45,502 bases of DNA from NCBI GenBank assembly GCA_946803715.1, contig CAMPET010000038.1, forward strand, positions 3,814-49,315. Direction: 5' to 3'. Under the pieces are notes generated by a model that had not been told where the DNA came from, did not search any database, and saw only the letters and a program-made list of their open reading frames with translations. Numbering within the stretch: position 1 is the stretch's first letter; each line of letters begins with the position of its first letter. The position numbers were made by a program, and so were the translations under genes. This document shows, in pieces, positions 32,604 through 45,060 of this stretch. Source of the stretch: Beroe ovata. Its lineage: Eukaryota > Ctenophora > Nuda > Beroida > Beroidae.

Positions 32604-33504
32604 ATCGGATAAGAAGTGAATTATAGAAATTAAAGAGGTGAGCATCAAAATTGATACAACTCAAAACAAAGGAACAACGAAATGAAATTGACATAAACGC
32701 GCGCGCACTTTCAATAAACATGCACGTGCAACTCCTACGTCGCCTAGCAACGCTTATTCCTCCTATATCGCATAGTCGTTTTTCGCAACCCTTTTCCCAA
32801 CTTTGAACCCCGATTGCAAAAAATCTAAGACCTAATTCAAAAATCGGAAATGATGTTCGACAGCGGAATTTATTTTTCTACCTCCTTGCAAAAAATCCCG
32901 ACTCTCCAACTCCATTTGGTCGAGTTATCCGTGGACAGCGGAACCACTTTCCTATAAGATCCCTCACACCAGAAATGGTTGCATGAATGTGTATTAAAAG
33001 CAAGCCAAATGATTTACCCATGTATGAAAAAACCAAATGATATGATTATTAATACCTGGATTATAAATACCTGGGCACCTGTGTTGCTGATACAGTACAA
33101 TTTTGTACTCCATTATTACTCCAGTAATTTGTACTCCAGCATTACTGAAGTCCAGTAAGCTACTTGTGAGTTGTGAGAAATTCTCTGAAAGCTGTGCAAA
33201 TAGAACTCGATGTTCAGATTTCAGTATCAACTACCATGTATGTTAACTTGCATGTGATAAACAACGTGTGAACAGTAAAGTACAAGATACTGATTGCTAA
33301 GGTGTACACCTCTGAAATAGTTTAGTTCGAATATAACTTGTCTCACACGTAGCAGCATACTTGAATCTGTTGCTCTACGTTTTGCATTGTGATTCTAGGT
33401 TATTTCGCGCTTGCATATTCGGTGATATAGTGATAAAACCGTTAAATTATGTCGCTGTTGAACACAGTATACCAATGGGATTTGGGAATCCCATTGAAAC
33501 CTTA

Positions 33505-33670
33505 CTAGCGGGGGCCGGACGCTAGGTCGGCGGACGCTAGGTCGGCGGACGCTAGGTCGGTGGACGCTAGGTCGGCAGCCGCAAACCAGGGTGGACGCTA
33601 GGTCGGGAGACTCCCACAGGGTGGACGCTAGGTCGGGAGATTCCCACAGGGTGGACGCTAGGTCGGGAGA
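33505..33670. repeat. GACGCTAGGTCGG minisatellite, 15-bp then 30-bp units
   Basis: Four 15-bp copies of GGACGCTAGGTCGGC are followed by three 30-bp copies in which the same core is joined to GAGA(C/T)TCCCACAGGGT. The change from 15- to 30-bp period shows a second round of duplication. It is GC-rich in AT-rich surroundings. Confidence 0.9.
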
Positions 33671-34050
33671 TTTGAAGTTCCCTTACGCTGATTAGGTAAC
33701 ATGCATATAGCATATCATACACCGAGAGTAAGGCGAGAATACAAGCGCACTAGGTCGGGAAGCCTAATTAGAACGCTAACATGCAATGGCATACCCCCGG
33801 AATCCCGAACTACGGAATCCCGAACGACGGAACCCCCTTACTAGCACCTATTCCAACTCGTATTGACTGTTGGTGACCTACTATTTCAGTAAACGTATGC
33901 ATGATAAGATTCCTCACACAATTGGTGTCGTATCCATCGTGATCTAATGAACTATCATCCCCGTCTATAGTGTATCGGTTTTAGATAAAAGTATTTTAAA
34001 ACCGCACAATACCTTAGACCACAGAACGGCCGGAGCAATTTTACAAATAA

Positions 34051-35757
34051 ACTACTTCACTTATCAAACTCAAATTAATACAACAACAAAGAACAAGAGA
34101 TGGTGATGCAGAGCTAGGCGAAAGTTTCAAGCTTGATTCCTTGGCTCTGGCTATAGATACAAATACGAAGATGAAGGGTTCCAAGATGAGACGCATCATA
34201 CGAGAATTCACTTTCGATGAACCCTTCACTCCTGCTCGGCCACCAGAGTTATACCCAGACGTCGTGTGTTTCAAATCTGACCAGGGTTTACAAACCTCAT
34301 CTCTGTATTTGTTTCACTTTTCACACATATCTTATATGGTGTAAGGCCGGCATCTCCTATACCATGGCACGAGCTGTGTGTTACCCGGTTACCGCATGTT
34401 ACGATTATGTCCGCAGATGACTCTAGAGCGATACTGGATGTGTGTGCAGAGATGATATCGATAGAGCGGTCAATCGTCAACCAATTCTCTCCGAAAAACT
34501 GCTCCCTCTCCATCAACAAACTAGGTTTGTGAAATTTGAAGTCAGCATGATTTTTATCATACCCTTATCCACTCGCGCAACAAATCCTAAATGTTCGCTG
34601 TTATCAGATCCTATACAAAAGTGTGAAAAGAAGAAGACTACCCTGCCCTTGCCACATTGCGTGCCACAACTGACCACCAATTGTGCCTCCAATGTAAGTG
34701 ACATTGTGCTCCATTGTGAGTGACATAATGATCCCATTGTAAGTGACATTCTGTGCCTGTAGTAAGTTACATTGTCTGTCTTTGACAGTGACATTGTGCG
34801 TCCATTGTAAGTTACAACCCCCACTGAAACTGGAAGTGTATGCACAATTTTAGTTGTATAATATGTCCAGTGTCCACAGTATGTTTCAGTGTGATGCCCA
34901 CTATAAGCTTACAAGCGGCATTGCATGACCATCATGACCAACAACTATTTCCGATAGGAGCTATGACACTACATTCAGATGATCATAGCATGGGTAGCAT
35001 GCTGGATGATGTCATTTTCATGACATCTATTGATCGTAGTCTGCGCTCATATGAGTATGTGTGTGTGTGCCATGTGATGTGTATGTATCTTTCAGCCTAT
35101 TATACTCTTAGCGACTTAGAATGCCTATAGGTGTGCTTGTAAACGCCTAAAGTTTAATCAACTAATTTGAGAAAGTCTTTATGCATCGCGTCCTGTCGCT
35201 CTGTCAGACTTTTCTAAATGAAAATGTAAGTATAACAAATGTTATTAATGAGATGTGTCAAAAACTGTATCATTCACGTTGGCTATAATGAGTGTGCCAG
35301 TCGACTGGATCATGGTAATTCTCGGTAACATGTCATGAAAATGCTCAATGAGATAATTGAAAAAGGGTTGTGAATGACTTTCAATACAAGTTCAAAGTTA
35401 TAACCATGTTGTTGAACCAATGAACCACGTTCATTACCTATTTACATTACCTAATTACATACCTACATCATGCAGGTGACATTTATGTAGGGTTGAAAAC
35501 TAGGCATTCATCTCTGTTACTCAAAACTAACAAAATTCCATCGGATTGTGCTATCTAAACAAATCAGGACATTTTCTCCTAAAATAGCGATCGCATTGTT
35601 GATTTGACAACTCATTAGTCGATGAACTTTCAAAAAACAAGATATTTAACCATTTAATGTGACTCTCTTACACAGTTTGTTACAGAAGAAGACGAAAGGG
35701 AAGGATTATGCAACTCAAGATGAAACGAAAGAACAAGACAGCCTCTTTACTACCAAG
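34051..35757 (+). CDS. Multi-exon gene, unrecognised product (partial model)
   Basis: Exons with matching phases are about 34051-34285, 34417-34524 and 34608-34693. The product includes RRIIREFTFDEPFTPARPPE, SRAILDVCAEMISIERS and CEKKKTTLPLPHCVPQLTTN. It is mixed, with several cysteines, and I do not recognise it. The first exon may begin inside 34051-34140; no start is proven. Further exons are plausible but less certain: a segment ending near 35058 (with DDVIFMTSIDRSLRSYE), an 18-nt microexon at 35208-35225 between a strong acceptor and GTAAGT, and 35686-35757 with donor GTAAGG. The donor after exon 34608-34693 belongs to a repeated array. Confidence 0.5.
34694..34815 (+). repeat. Tandem array of 5-prime splice-site-like sequences
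   Basis: A unit of about 22.5 bp containing CATTGTAAGTGACATT or close variants is repeated. It places GT-donor consensus at 34694 (GTAAGT), 34716 (GTGAGT), 34739 (GTAAGT), 34762 (GTAAGT) and 34807 (GTAAGT). The array starts exactly at the end of exon 34608-34693. Confidence 0.75.
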
Positions 35758-38210
35758 GTAAGGATTTGATTGAAACAGGCGGTACCCATAGTGAGATTCA
35801 GTCTGATTTCAGCTTCGTCAGCCATTATTTCTTGAAATACAATGTTGCCACTTCTTTAAACTATTGAGTAAGTGAAACGCGCGGTGACAATTCAACATAT
35901 CAAATGTGGTATCGTATCTGATCATTTTTTGCGCGCACGTGCGATTGTGCCTTCGCGCGTTGCACGCGTAATAAGAGTATGTTTCGAGCCGATTTGAGCG
36001 TTGTAGGATTTTACCCTACCGTCGGTGCGCGCGATTTTCAATCCGCCAGCAAGGGTAGGGTGAAATCCTACAAATTTGAGCGTGACAAAATTTACCGCGC
36101 TTTTAACCACCAAATCAGTTCCAATTCCTGGTTCGGACTGCAGCTGTTACGATTGATTATGCTAAGTGTTCAAAGAGTACTAGACCCTGATAGTCCCAGT
36201 CTGTAGAAGGTGTTCCTGTTTGGCTAGCGATCCGGATCACGTCGTGACCAAAATGACGACAAAGCTAAGATGTTGGCATCTTACAAATTTCCATAGTCGT
36301 CTCATAAGCTACTGCACCACTTTACCATCATTTCTAGGCGTGTTTTTCTATTGACGAGACTGTTGCCTTAGCAACTACAAGTATGTAACAAATAATCACG
36401 ACTCGTTGAATTCCTTCATCGCATTCTCTGATTGAAACTTACTTCTTACCGGACAATTACTTGATTGCCCTCTGCTTATCATACAACTCATGTATCATTG
36501 CTTATCCTAGTCTATACTTTTCTCTCAGCTTATGAAAGTGTTTATGTAACGTGTTTTTACATTTTCGTCACTCTTTCGTAGATATGATAAGATCAAATTT
36601 TTTTACTCAAATACAGCACATGCCTCATATTCGTACCTATAGAGAGCTTATCTCTGGCCTCATGTAACAGTCCAGGGGGTACATTTGGATTTGGAAATAA
36701 AAACATTTGTAAAACATGCCTCTTCTCGTGCAACTGCAAGGACGTCAGGCTTTTTCTCTTTTGCAAGTTGTAGCATATTTGATTGATTTTACCACCCTAT
36801 TAGTTCGATTGTGCCACACAATTACCGGTGTTTCCACCCTGTGATGACAAAAGTTGCCACTATAGCATTTGCTACTGCTACCTAGCCTTATCGTTGCTAT
36901 GGCAGCTAATGGCAACAGTTTAACGAATCATTCATCTCACTAAATACCCTCGATTGTTTTAAATAGTTTGTGTAGGATGTATGTCACTCTGTCAATCGGA
37001 CCTTTTTCTTCTTTCAATCGTCCGAGGACGTTGAAATAGCACTTTCGGTTACGGCCTTGTGTAAGATAATAAGTCAAGTATCGAATAACAAAACATGAGA
37101 GACTCGATGAAATTAAATAAGAACATGCATCTGCATTTTATGCATTATACAAGGTCCGTGCCTTTGAACTTTTGAACCTCCCGAATCCCAATTTGATACA
37201 TCTTGAAACTCCTTCTTGTAACAGATAATATTGAACTTCATCGATTTTTTGTCCACTTTTCAATCCATATTTCTTGGATAGCTGATTGTTAAATTTTTCT
37301 CTTGCCATTAGCTGACCGCTCGTGACAGCACAAAGAGTCTTCCAACACTATGGCAGAAATGATAGCTGTAACGGGAAGGGTGAGAGAAACACAAGGATAT
37401 TTTTTTGTTAAAATTTCGATTCAATCCATGCGATGCTTGCGTGAAAACAGTCCGGATTATCGTAATAATTAATTATGTTATTGATGGAATTCATTTGGAT
37501 ATAAAGAGCGGCTATATAAGTGCTTATGTTTTGATTTTGCAAAAAACACAACAAAATTTCTCTGCATCGAATGATCATTGACTGTATAAGATTGAGTGCG
37601 ATGAGATATTTTAAAAAGGGCGGCAGTACTATAGCAAAGTATTTCACTCGCTCTCCTACAACTTTACTCTCTTCTACTCTGTCTTGTTACAGAACAAATC
37701 ACTGTGCTTGTTTGCTTGCTATACTTTAGATTGCGCATCTCTACTCACACGAGCAAGAACATAGAACATGGTCCTCAATATATTCATACCCTTGCACCAG
37801 CTTTTTGTCAATACGAAAAGACTGCATGGAGTCACGAGGACTCGTTCACATATCTAATGTACCTATTTATAGGACCCATCTGTTTGTACCAAAGACACGC
37901 CCTCCAAATCTGACGAGAGCTGTGTAACGCGAGAGTATCATTTTTACATGTGGTCGAGCCATGTTTTGTATCTGTGTGTTGAAAAGGTGGAGTTGATCTA
38001 TGCGTGCGTGTGTGTGTATTAATCAACTGACCCACCCACACACCTTACTGTCTCAATATTAGCAAATATGCCTATATATATTGTCCGTCAAGTTCAACTT
38101 GTTGTCTTAAGACAATATCACGCAGTACTATAAGACTCTATATGTTTGTATCTTGCTATGGTTAGTAATCTGTCTAGTGTTCGCGGGAAGTTCACACTTT
38201 GTTTATCATC
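35758..38210. other. Intergenic region
   Basis: No supported exon. A hairpin lies at 36001-36073 within a GC-rich patch (35930-36100); the rest is AT-rich. Confidence 0.45.
36001..36073. repeat. Inverted repeat pair, 20-bp arms
   Basis: TTGTAGGATTTTACCCTACC (36001-36020) and the reverse complement with one mismatch (36054-36073) flank a 33-bp GC-rich loop. It probably belongs to a small palindromic mobile element. Confidence 0.7.
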
Positions 38211-41200
38211 ATGGACTTCAAGCGGGCTGTGAAGCTTGTTATAGATGGTTCTCAACTACGGGTAAGAGCAATATCATGATCATCGTGTAACCCTGTTGAT
38301 GTTGTATAAGTAGTCACAAGTCATTAACCACCCCCACAAATTAACCACTCATGGTTTGTCTGCTGGGTGTCATGGAAAATCCATGAGAATTCGCCACAAT
38401 TGGTCAGCCACCCTTCATTCTTCACCAAGTGGCACTAGCCACCCCCTTCACCATGTTCCCACCCACTAATCAAGCCGCTCTCCTTGAGGAAGAGTAGGTG
38501 GTAACAGCGTTACCACCCACACTTCTTCACTCGGGGTGTCACTCTGACTCGAGCTCGTGCCGAATGACTGTGAAATTAGAGTGAGGTAGCAAGTATAGAA
38601 ATGATGCATTGTCCAGCATCCTGAGTCACGCTCATGTAGAATATGAGTGAGTAGCTTTGATTAATATGTGTGCGCTCACACGATGCAGTCCCAATATGGT
38701 TCACCACAGTAGGTATTCGTGTTCAGCAGTTTCTGTCATTTCATGACATAGTCTCGCCGATAAATTCTACACTTTGATAGCTCTCTTTCCGCGAATATAA
38801 CATTACTATAGTTCCTGTCACTTCCTTGTCGCTGTGTATTGACAAGTTGGGGAGGTGAGCTGCTCGTGCGTCACCTCATACCCTGGGTACCGACCACTCC
38901 TTGTCAGGTGTCTCAAGTAATAGAATATGGTAAGCCGTCAATATCACCGGAAGCTTCAAGCAATCAGACATGCTCACAGTGCTCACACAGAACAAAATAG
39001 ACAATAGTGCAAATCCCACAAAACAGTGTTGCAATGTGGAATGACAGTGCGACAGTCCCTGTCACAATTGTTTTTGGTGTGGCTGTACATTATTTCTGTG
39101 TACAAATGTATAGACCATGTATGTAATACATCATGTCGATGTAGATGCAATGTATAAAGGCCCGGAATGCATCTCTCAAGTGTACGGTACTCGGCTAAGA
39201 CCCCTAACCTCGGATCCCCTGACTGCAAAGTTATTTGCTAGTGGCAGGAAGCTCCTAACTCCTGAGATGGGCAAACTGTCGGACAACTACCAAGTTAAGG
39301 GACCGCACAGTTTCACTCATAGCAAGGTGTTTCCATCGAGGATTTGATATTCTCTCACTGTTTGTGTCCGTGTATGTGCTTTCTGTGTGTGTTTGTGTGT
39401 TTGTGTGTTTGTGTGTGCGTGTGTGATTTGCACAGCGTTGTGCACTGTACTGCAGCGTTGTGAATTAGCGTCTGTGTTGAACTTGAAGCCTTACGCCACA
39501 GGTCAATAAACAGCTACGAATATTCCATCCTATGACACGTTATGACACCATAGAAAATAATGTGATTATTACTACCTACTCTACTCGCAGCACTGTGAAC
39601 GCTTCAATAACTTATTGAATAAGTTTTAAAGTTGACACCATATTGACTGAGAATATTTTCAGAGTTTGAGTTCTGGTCATATGCAAGAGGTCTGTACGAT
39701 AGACAAGTTGAAGGTGGAGATACAGAGACTACACAAGACACTGTCTGAAAAGGAGGATCTCATTCTAGCAACACGGCGTATAGCTGTTGATAAGGTACCC
39801 GCGTATGCCGAGAATCACTGAATAAGACGCTCGCTCGCCGCGGAACCCAACTCAGTGTCATTCTTGAACAGCTTCTCGATCGAAATCCCATTATCTGCCA
39901 AGGCATGCAATTACATATAAGCATTCATCCAACATTTTAATTGTATAATCCAGGAACGCAAACTGAAGGGCGATCTTGTCGAAGTTAGTGAAAAGTACAC
40001 GGAGGTGTGCGCACAGAAAAGTGTGATTGAGGACGAACTAAGCGTTCTCAAAAACAACTCCGTCACCAAAACCGAACACGCCAAGGTTAGGAGAAGGATG
40101 ACGAGTTTCTGCGGTTTCATTTCGTGAATTTTAGGTCTCTTCACTTCTGGCCTCGTAAACAAGCACCGATGATAATTTTGACCCCACAGTTTATATCATC
40201 TGCATGACTCATCCTAGTATTTACCCCCATGCAGTTGTTTGCGCAGTACACAAAGACCGAAGCTCTGGTGTTTGAGCTACAGAACAATCTAGTCAACTGT
40301 GCTGCCACAGTCCCACTAGAGGAATACAGGATGTTACAACGAGAACTTGAGGAGAGCACGGATGAGGTTTTTAGCGAATTATGTCCTTCGTATATCTCCC
40401 TTTTGTCCCTCGTTACGGTTCATTATGACCTCTTTTTTGTCCCTTGTATTATATTTTGTCCATTTCTTATGTCATATGTCATGTTTTGAGTTGGCTCTGA
40501 GATTTGAGATGGTGATTCCCGTGTTGTTGTTAAGGTGCTGCAGTACAAAGAGATAGCTGCGAAGAAGGAAAAGGAACTTGAAGCCGTCATTTTGTCACAA
40601 TCAGATCGAATACAGGCACTTAAGGATGAGGTGAGGGCTGGGAATCTTGACTTCGCATAATGTCCGATAGTTGAGTTTTCTGTATATAAGATGATCGTGA
40701 TTATTATGCTTATGATCATGTTGAATACCTATTCTGTTTTCCCGCTGGTGATAATATAATTAAACTCATTAGTTGAACTAAATTTTCGAATCCATATTTC
40801 TATTTATAGACTTTTGCAGAAGTCAGGATTAAGCTATGCTAATAAAGCTAGTCTTATATAGCTGGTATTTAGTGTGTTGAAAAGTGTACATTTTGCAGCA
40901 CTCAAAGCAGTTAGCCGAGGGACACAACCTTTCCAAGAAAGAGGTTGAGGAACGCGATGAAAAACTGAGGCTGCTAAAAGATCAGATCACTTCAGCCCTC
41001 GATGAGAAATCTATGTGAGAAAAAAACTTTTATAATTCTGGAATAATGCATAAATGAAATGCACGTAATCTGACAGCCTTTATTTTCAATGATAATTTAT
41101 TTTCATTCCCACAAATTGTGAAAAATGCGTTATCCCGTTTTATCAGAGCTCGGCAGGAGCAGTTGAAAGAGCTGTCGAGAGATCTAGAAGCCACGGCCAG

Positions 41201-41935
41201 GGAAAACAGGATTCTCCACAAAAAGCTCCAAGAAATGTCGCTCAAAATGCAGGTACTATATAATATTCCTGATGATGCAGGTTATTGTAGGTTTTCTCAG
41301 CGGGGGGAGACGCATATAATTCAGCATTTTCTAACGTGCTGTCGAATTATTATCACGTGCACACGCTCGAGCTGGGTAGTGTCGAGTGGCAGAATCCTAG
41401 GTGTCACTCGCACGGGTGTAAAGGAATCTCGCAGTATATTCCTAGCACTATGTGCGAGTGTGTGGACAGGTCACGATAGAAAATGTTTCTATAACTATAA
41501 GCAGCAGACTGATCGCAAGAATATTCCCGGACTCTTTTTCCGTCTCTCTCAAAAAAAAACAAAAATGCCACCTAATAATGAGCTGCGGTTTCCCGTTTCG
41601 ATCCTAGTCCCTAGATGGTGCTGTACGCTCACTCAATACTACCAGACACCAATTATCGTATCAATCACGCTAAATTAAGATTTCGCAATTCCTAATAATT
41701 ATATTATCGGCAGAACTGTGAAAACTGTGCAAAGTTGAAGTCTCATCTAAAGTTAATCCAGGATGGTAAACGGCTACCTGTCGACGGAAATCTACTCGGT
41801 TCTATAAAGGTACTTGTTCGTGGACAAAGTTACATTCCAGTAACCATTACAGTTGTTCATGGTTAACAATTATGGTAAAGTGGGGACACTGACTTTGATA
41901 CACCGACATTTCAGGAAAAGGGAAAAGGAAAGTGA
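38211..41935 (+). CDS. Coiled-coil protein gene, complete model of about 293 residues
   Basis: Exons: 38211-38261 (MDFKRAVKLVIDGSQLR), 39663-39794, 39954-40085, 40235-40366, 40535-40630, 40899-41014, 41147-41252, 41714-41809 and 41915-41935 (EKGKGK, stop). All borders are GT..AG and phases fit. Nearly all of the product is charged helix with heptad-like spacing, for example KLKVEIQRLHKTLSEKEDL, RMLQRELEESTDEV and RDLEATARENRILHKKLQEM. One CENC motif lies near the end. Exons 2, 3 and 4 are each exactly 132 nt, and exons 5 and 8 are each 96 nt. An AATAAA follows at 42157-42162. An additional in-frame exon at 39114-39326 is possible. No family is recognised; long coiled coils of this kind are common in centrosome, cilium and Golgi proteins. 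Confidence 0.8.
39114..39326 (+). CDS. Possible optional exon of the coiled-coil gene
   Basis: This 213-nt segment is open and in phase 0 at both ends (acceptor GTATAG, donor AGCAAG|GTGTTT). It encodes RLRPLTSDPLTAKLFASGRK and TPEMGKLSDNYQVKGPHSF. It would fit between exons 1 and 2 without changing frame. The acceptor is poor, so it may be chance or an optional exon. Confidence 0.35.
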
Positions 41936-42156
41936 ACTTTACCTCCTTCGAATGTGTCCATATTACAAGCTGTACATATGAACCAGTCCAGCAAAAGTCC
42001 GGCTCAGCTGAGGATGAAAATGGTTCACAAGGATCATTCACAGTGAACATTGCAGGGGTGAGGGACTGTGATGATTAAAGTGAACTACAGGCGGACTGGA
42101 GTGTCGAGTGAGCAGAGTTGAGAGATAATTTCCATGTAAATTTGTAACATATTGAA

Positions 42157-42162
42157 AATAAA
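42157..42162 (+). terminator. Poly(A) signal AATAAA
   Basis: Canonical AATAAA 222 bp after the stop of the plus-strand coiled-coil gene. A second copy lies near 42324. Confidence 0.55.
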
Positions 42163-42533
42163 CAAAAATCCTTTTCCGCGATGACGTTATACTTATAGTC
42201 TTTGGTAAGAGCCGCAAACTTTCATCCTTTTTGAAAGCAGAATTCAGCCTATAGTGGTAGAGTTACATGATAATGTGACAAAAAATAGGTTGTACTTCGG
42301 TTAAACCACCAATTTGTACAAAAAATAAAGTCAGTAGCAATTATTTCACCTTAACAAAAAATCAAATCAAATATCAGACGTAGGAAACGTCGACCTTCTT
42401 CACTCAAACTCAAAATAGCTTGGAAAGCCAAACTGAATTTAAATCCAGCGCCAGAAATCAGTCATATCCTCAACTTCATTCTGATCCGTCAGTCTAGAAA
42501 AATTCTATCATATTTGAACCTACCAATGATCAG

Positions 42534-43217
42534 TTACTCGGACATATCCATACATTCCTGGATGAAGGCGTTCAGTTTGGCGTCCAATTCAGCGTGTTTG
42601 TCCTCTTTGTGTTTCCTCTCTTGTTCCAAGTTGTGAAGTTCGTTCTTGTTAGCATCGATGATACGGATGTTGCCTTCAATCGCATACTGAAAAAGTGTGA
42701 AATTGGTGAAGCTTGGGAAACACAAACATGTTCACTCCTGTTTATTTCTATGATCATGTATTTCAAATCATACTCATAGCTGTACCTCCATATCCTTCAG
42801 TTTGTTGATTTCCTCCTCGTTCTCCCTCACTACATTCTCCAGTTCATCATCTCGCTGAGCACACGATTCCAGCAGTTCCTTCTTCTCATTTTCACACTGC
42901 GCGTGATCAAGTAATGGAGTTATGATCATATCTAATTATAATGACGAAGGCACAATTTAGGTCAAGTGACTGACATAGCCGTATCAGTAACAACACTATC
43001 AGTGATACAGCTGTCTGCGTCAATACAGTAGATTCAAGATTGACTTTGAGGCAGGATTGATGGTAGAATAGTGGCAAAGATCATATCCCTTCAGCCTTCT
43101 TACCTCTTCAAGTTTTTGCTTGATGTCTTCCACTTGTGCCTCCAGATCTAGTGCTCTTTCGTCTGCTTTTTGGGTCTCTTCCAAGAGCTTCTTGGTAACG
43201 GTCTTTACTCGTTCCAT
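42534..43217 (-). CDS. Small coiled-coil protein, 125 residues, three exons
   Basis: Exons 43217-43104, 42896-42786 and 42686-42534, all phase 0, have donors GTAAGA and GTACAG and acceptors CGCGCAG and TTTTTCAG. The product starts MERVKTVTKKLLEETQKADE. It is an unbroken charged helix with heptads and ends CMDMSE. It superficially resembles tropomyosin but is far too short, and I recognise no family. Its stop faces the stop of the plus-strand coiled-coil gene, 598 bp away. Confidence 0.8.
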
Positions 43218-44340
43218 GGTTATTCGGCAACACTAGAACAGTGGAAAGAATTAAAAAGGAAGATAAACAACTGTGTGACTGCTGAAAAGCGCACAAACTT
43301 AGAACTTAGAAATCAAAGACCAAATATTCAGACGTCTGGATGTGTGAATCAAAATTTGATGATTGCTGGATATTAAATTCCTCTCGTGCCCAAACCAGTG
43401 TGAGATCAGCAAAAACTGCAACACCCAAACGCGGTAAATGAATAAATATCAGCCTCGATGCAGCGAGTAACTGCAGAGTGCAGTCCGTTAACTGTCACAC
43501 AGTGAGAGCTGAGGGAAGCTGTACAATAGGCCGCTGCAGTGTTACACCTCACTATTGCATAGCTCAACACTTAACATCGCCACTAAACCGGAAGACATAA
43601 TCGTTCGCGAGAAACCTAAAAAGAGCGTTGTAAAGTACCCTGTCTTTTGGTAAACATACACACACACTGGCGCATACCAAAGAGTCATGGAATTCCTCGA
43701 GTCACCGCAACGCATATATTATCAACAGGTTTAACATAATGTTTAGGCTAATTAACATTACTTAAGGGTGACGTGGTGAAGAGAAACCTAATACCCTACA
43801 TCGCGGCAAATTTTACACGGATAATGGCAAGGGACAATAGTGAATTACATTGATCATGATCTCAGATCTGGTATAACAGTGTTAGGAACGTGGAGCTGAG
43901 GAAGGAGATCCCACCCTGTTCATCCACCTGAAATTGGATATTGGTATTTGGCACTATCCAAGGAGCCCCAGTCCGACCATAATGTCTCATTATGGACACG
44001 AGGCACTATGCCTCTGTGCTCTGGCAGTCCTAAATTAGAAATCCACCGCTCGCCTCTGGGACCAGTCAATTGGTGGTTAGCTTAACTAGGGTATGGTTTG
44101 ACTGAGGGGTGGGATTATGCAGTAACTAATAGCGTATAAGGGTAGAAACCAAATAAGCAGACTTTCAAGTTTCAATTTAATGCCCGGATTTGAGCGTCGA
44201 ACTTCGGCCCAATGCATTCACAGTGATTCACTATGGCGGATCAGAAGGCTCACCCGGAATTTTATCTCTGAAAAATTTAATTTGACCCTTCTGATCCACA
44301 CGTGGATCACAGGGTTCATCTTAGGTGACCTTCTGATCCA
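43218..44340. other. Upstream region of the small coiled-coil gene
   Basis: No further exon is convincing. Several short GATCC-rich inverted segments from about 44230 onward belong to the mobile-element cluster that follows. Confidence 0.4.
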
Positions 44341-44351
44341 GTGATCCACGT

Positions 44352-44451
44352 AGCGCTTCCCTGGGGTCAAATTGGATTTGAGTGATCCTCCTGATCCACC
44401 TAAGGTGGATCAGGAGGATCACCGAATTTTGACTTGACCACAGAGAAGCGC
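44352..44451. mobile_element. Long hairpin with perfect 20-bp inner arms
   Basis: The inner arms GTGATCCTCCTGATCCACCT (44382-44401) and its exact complement (44403-44422) are separated by one base. The pairing continues imperfectly outward: GCGCTTCCCTGGGGTCAA on the left against the complement of TTGACCACAGAGAAGCGC on the right. The arms are about 49 nt in all. It is probably a foldback or MITE; a transcript would fold into a pre-miRNA-like stem. Confidence 0.8.
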
Positions 44452-44536
44452 CAAAGTAAAGGTTTCAATGTTTTCATCAGTTTCAATCGTCTTTATATTC
44501 TGGTTACACCCAAAGAATGGAAGAGGGGGTCCCCTG

Positions 44537-45060
44537 AAGCCAGAGGTTAAGTTCTATTCAAGGGGGAAAAGTTAATGAAAATTGTCATCAGAGATCCACT
44601 CTTTCCGAGGGGGCCGCGGCCCGCTTGGCTCCCCCAGGCTACGTGCCTGTGTGACGATTGGGTAGTCATTCGTCACAACTTGCTGACACCATTCATGCAC
44701 AACTGTGACGTAGGAATGCATGCTTGCGATGGAATTTGCTGACATCAGTATACAGTACGTCATAACAGGGCTGTGTGACGAATGGGTACTCATTCGTCAC
44801 AAATTGCTGACACCACTCATGCACAACTGTGACGTAGGAATGCATGCTTGCGATGGAATTTGCTGACACCAGTATAAAGTACATCATAACAGAGCTGTGT
44901 GACGAATGGGTACTCATTCGTCACAACTTACTGATACCACTCATGCATAACTATGACGTAAGAACATATGCTTGCGATGGAGTTGGAAAAATTCTATCAG
45001 GGATCTAAGTTTTACGAGGGGGCGCGGCCCCCTTGCCTATCCCCTGAAACGTGCCTGAAT
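44537..45060. mobile_element. Inverted relative of the 24.6-kb composite element
   Basis: The region begins with CCAGAGGTTAAGTTC and a GC-rich GGGGGCCGCGG block. It then holds three tandem units of about 124 bp (starting near 44651, 44775 and 44899) with GTGACGAATGGGTACTCATTCGTCAC and CGTAGGAATGCATGC. It ends with a second GC-rich block near 45020. It is the reverse complement of the layout at 24629-25020, but here the GC-rich block flanks both sides. Confidence 0.75.

Larger units (their letters stand above)
28365..34050. other. Repeat-rich intergenic region
   Basis: About 5.7 kb, AT-rich, with no supported exon on either strand. It contains two Helitron-like 3-prime ends (29784, 32567), a worn palindromic MITE (31160-31321) with a half-copy near 30954, and a minisatellite (33505-33670). 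Short frames scattered through it have no splice-site or motif support. Confidence 0.5.
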
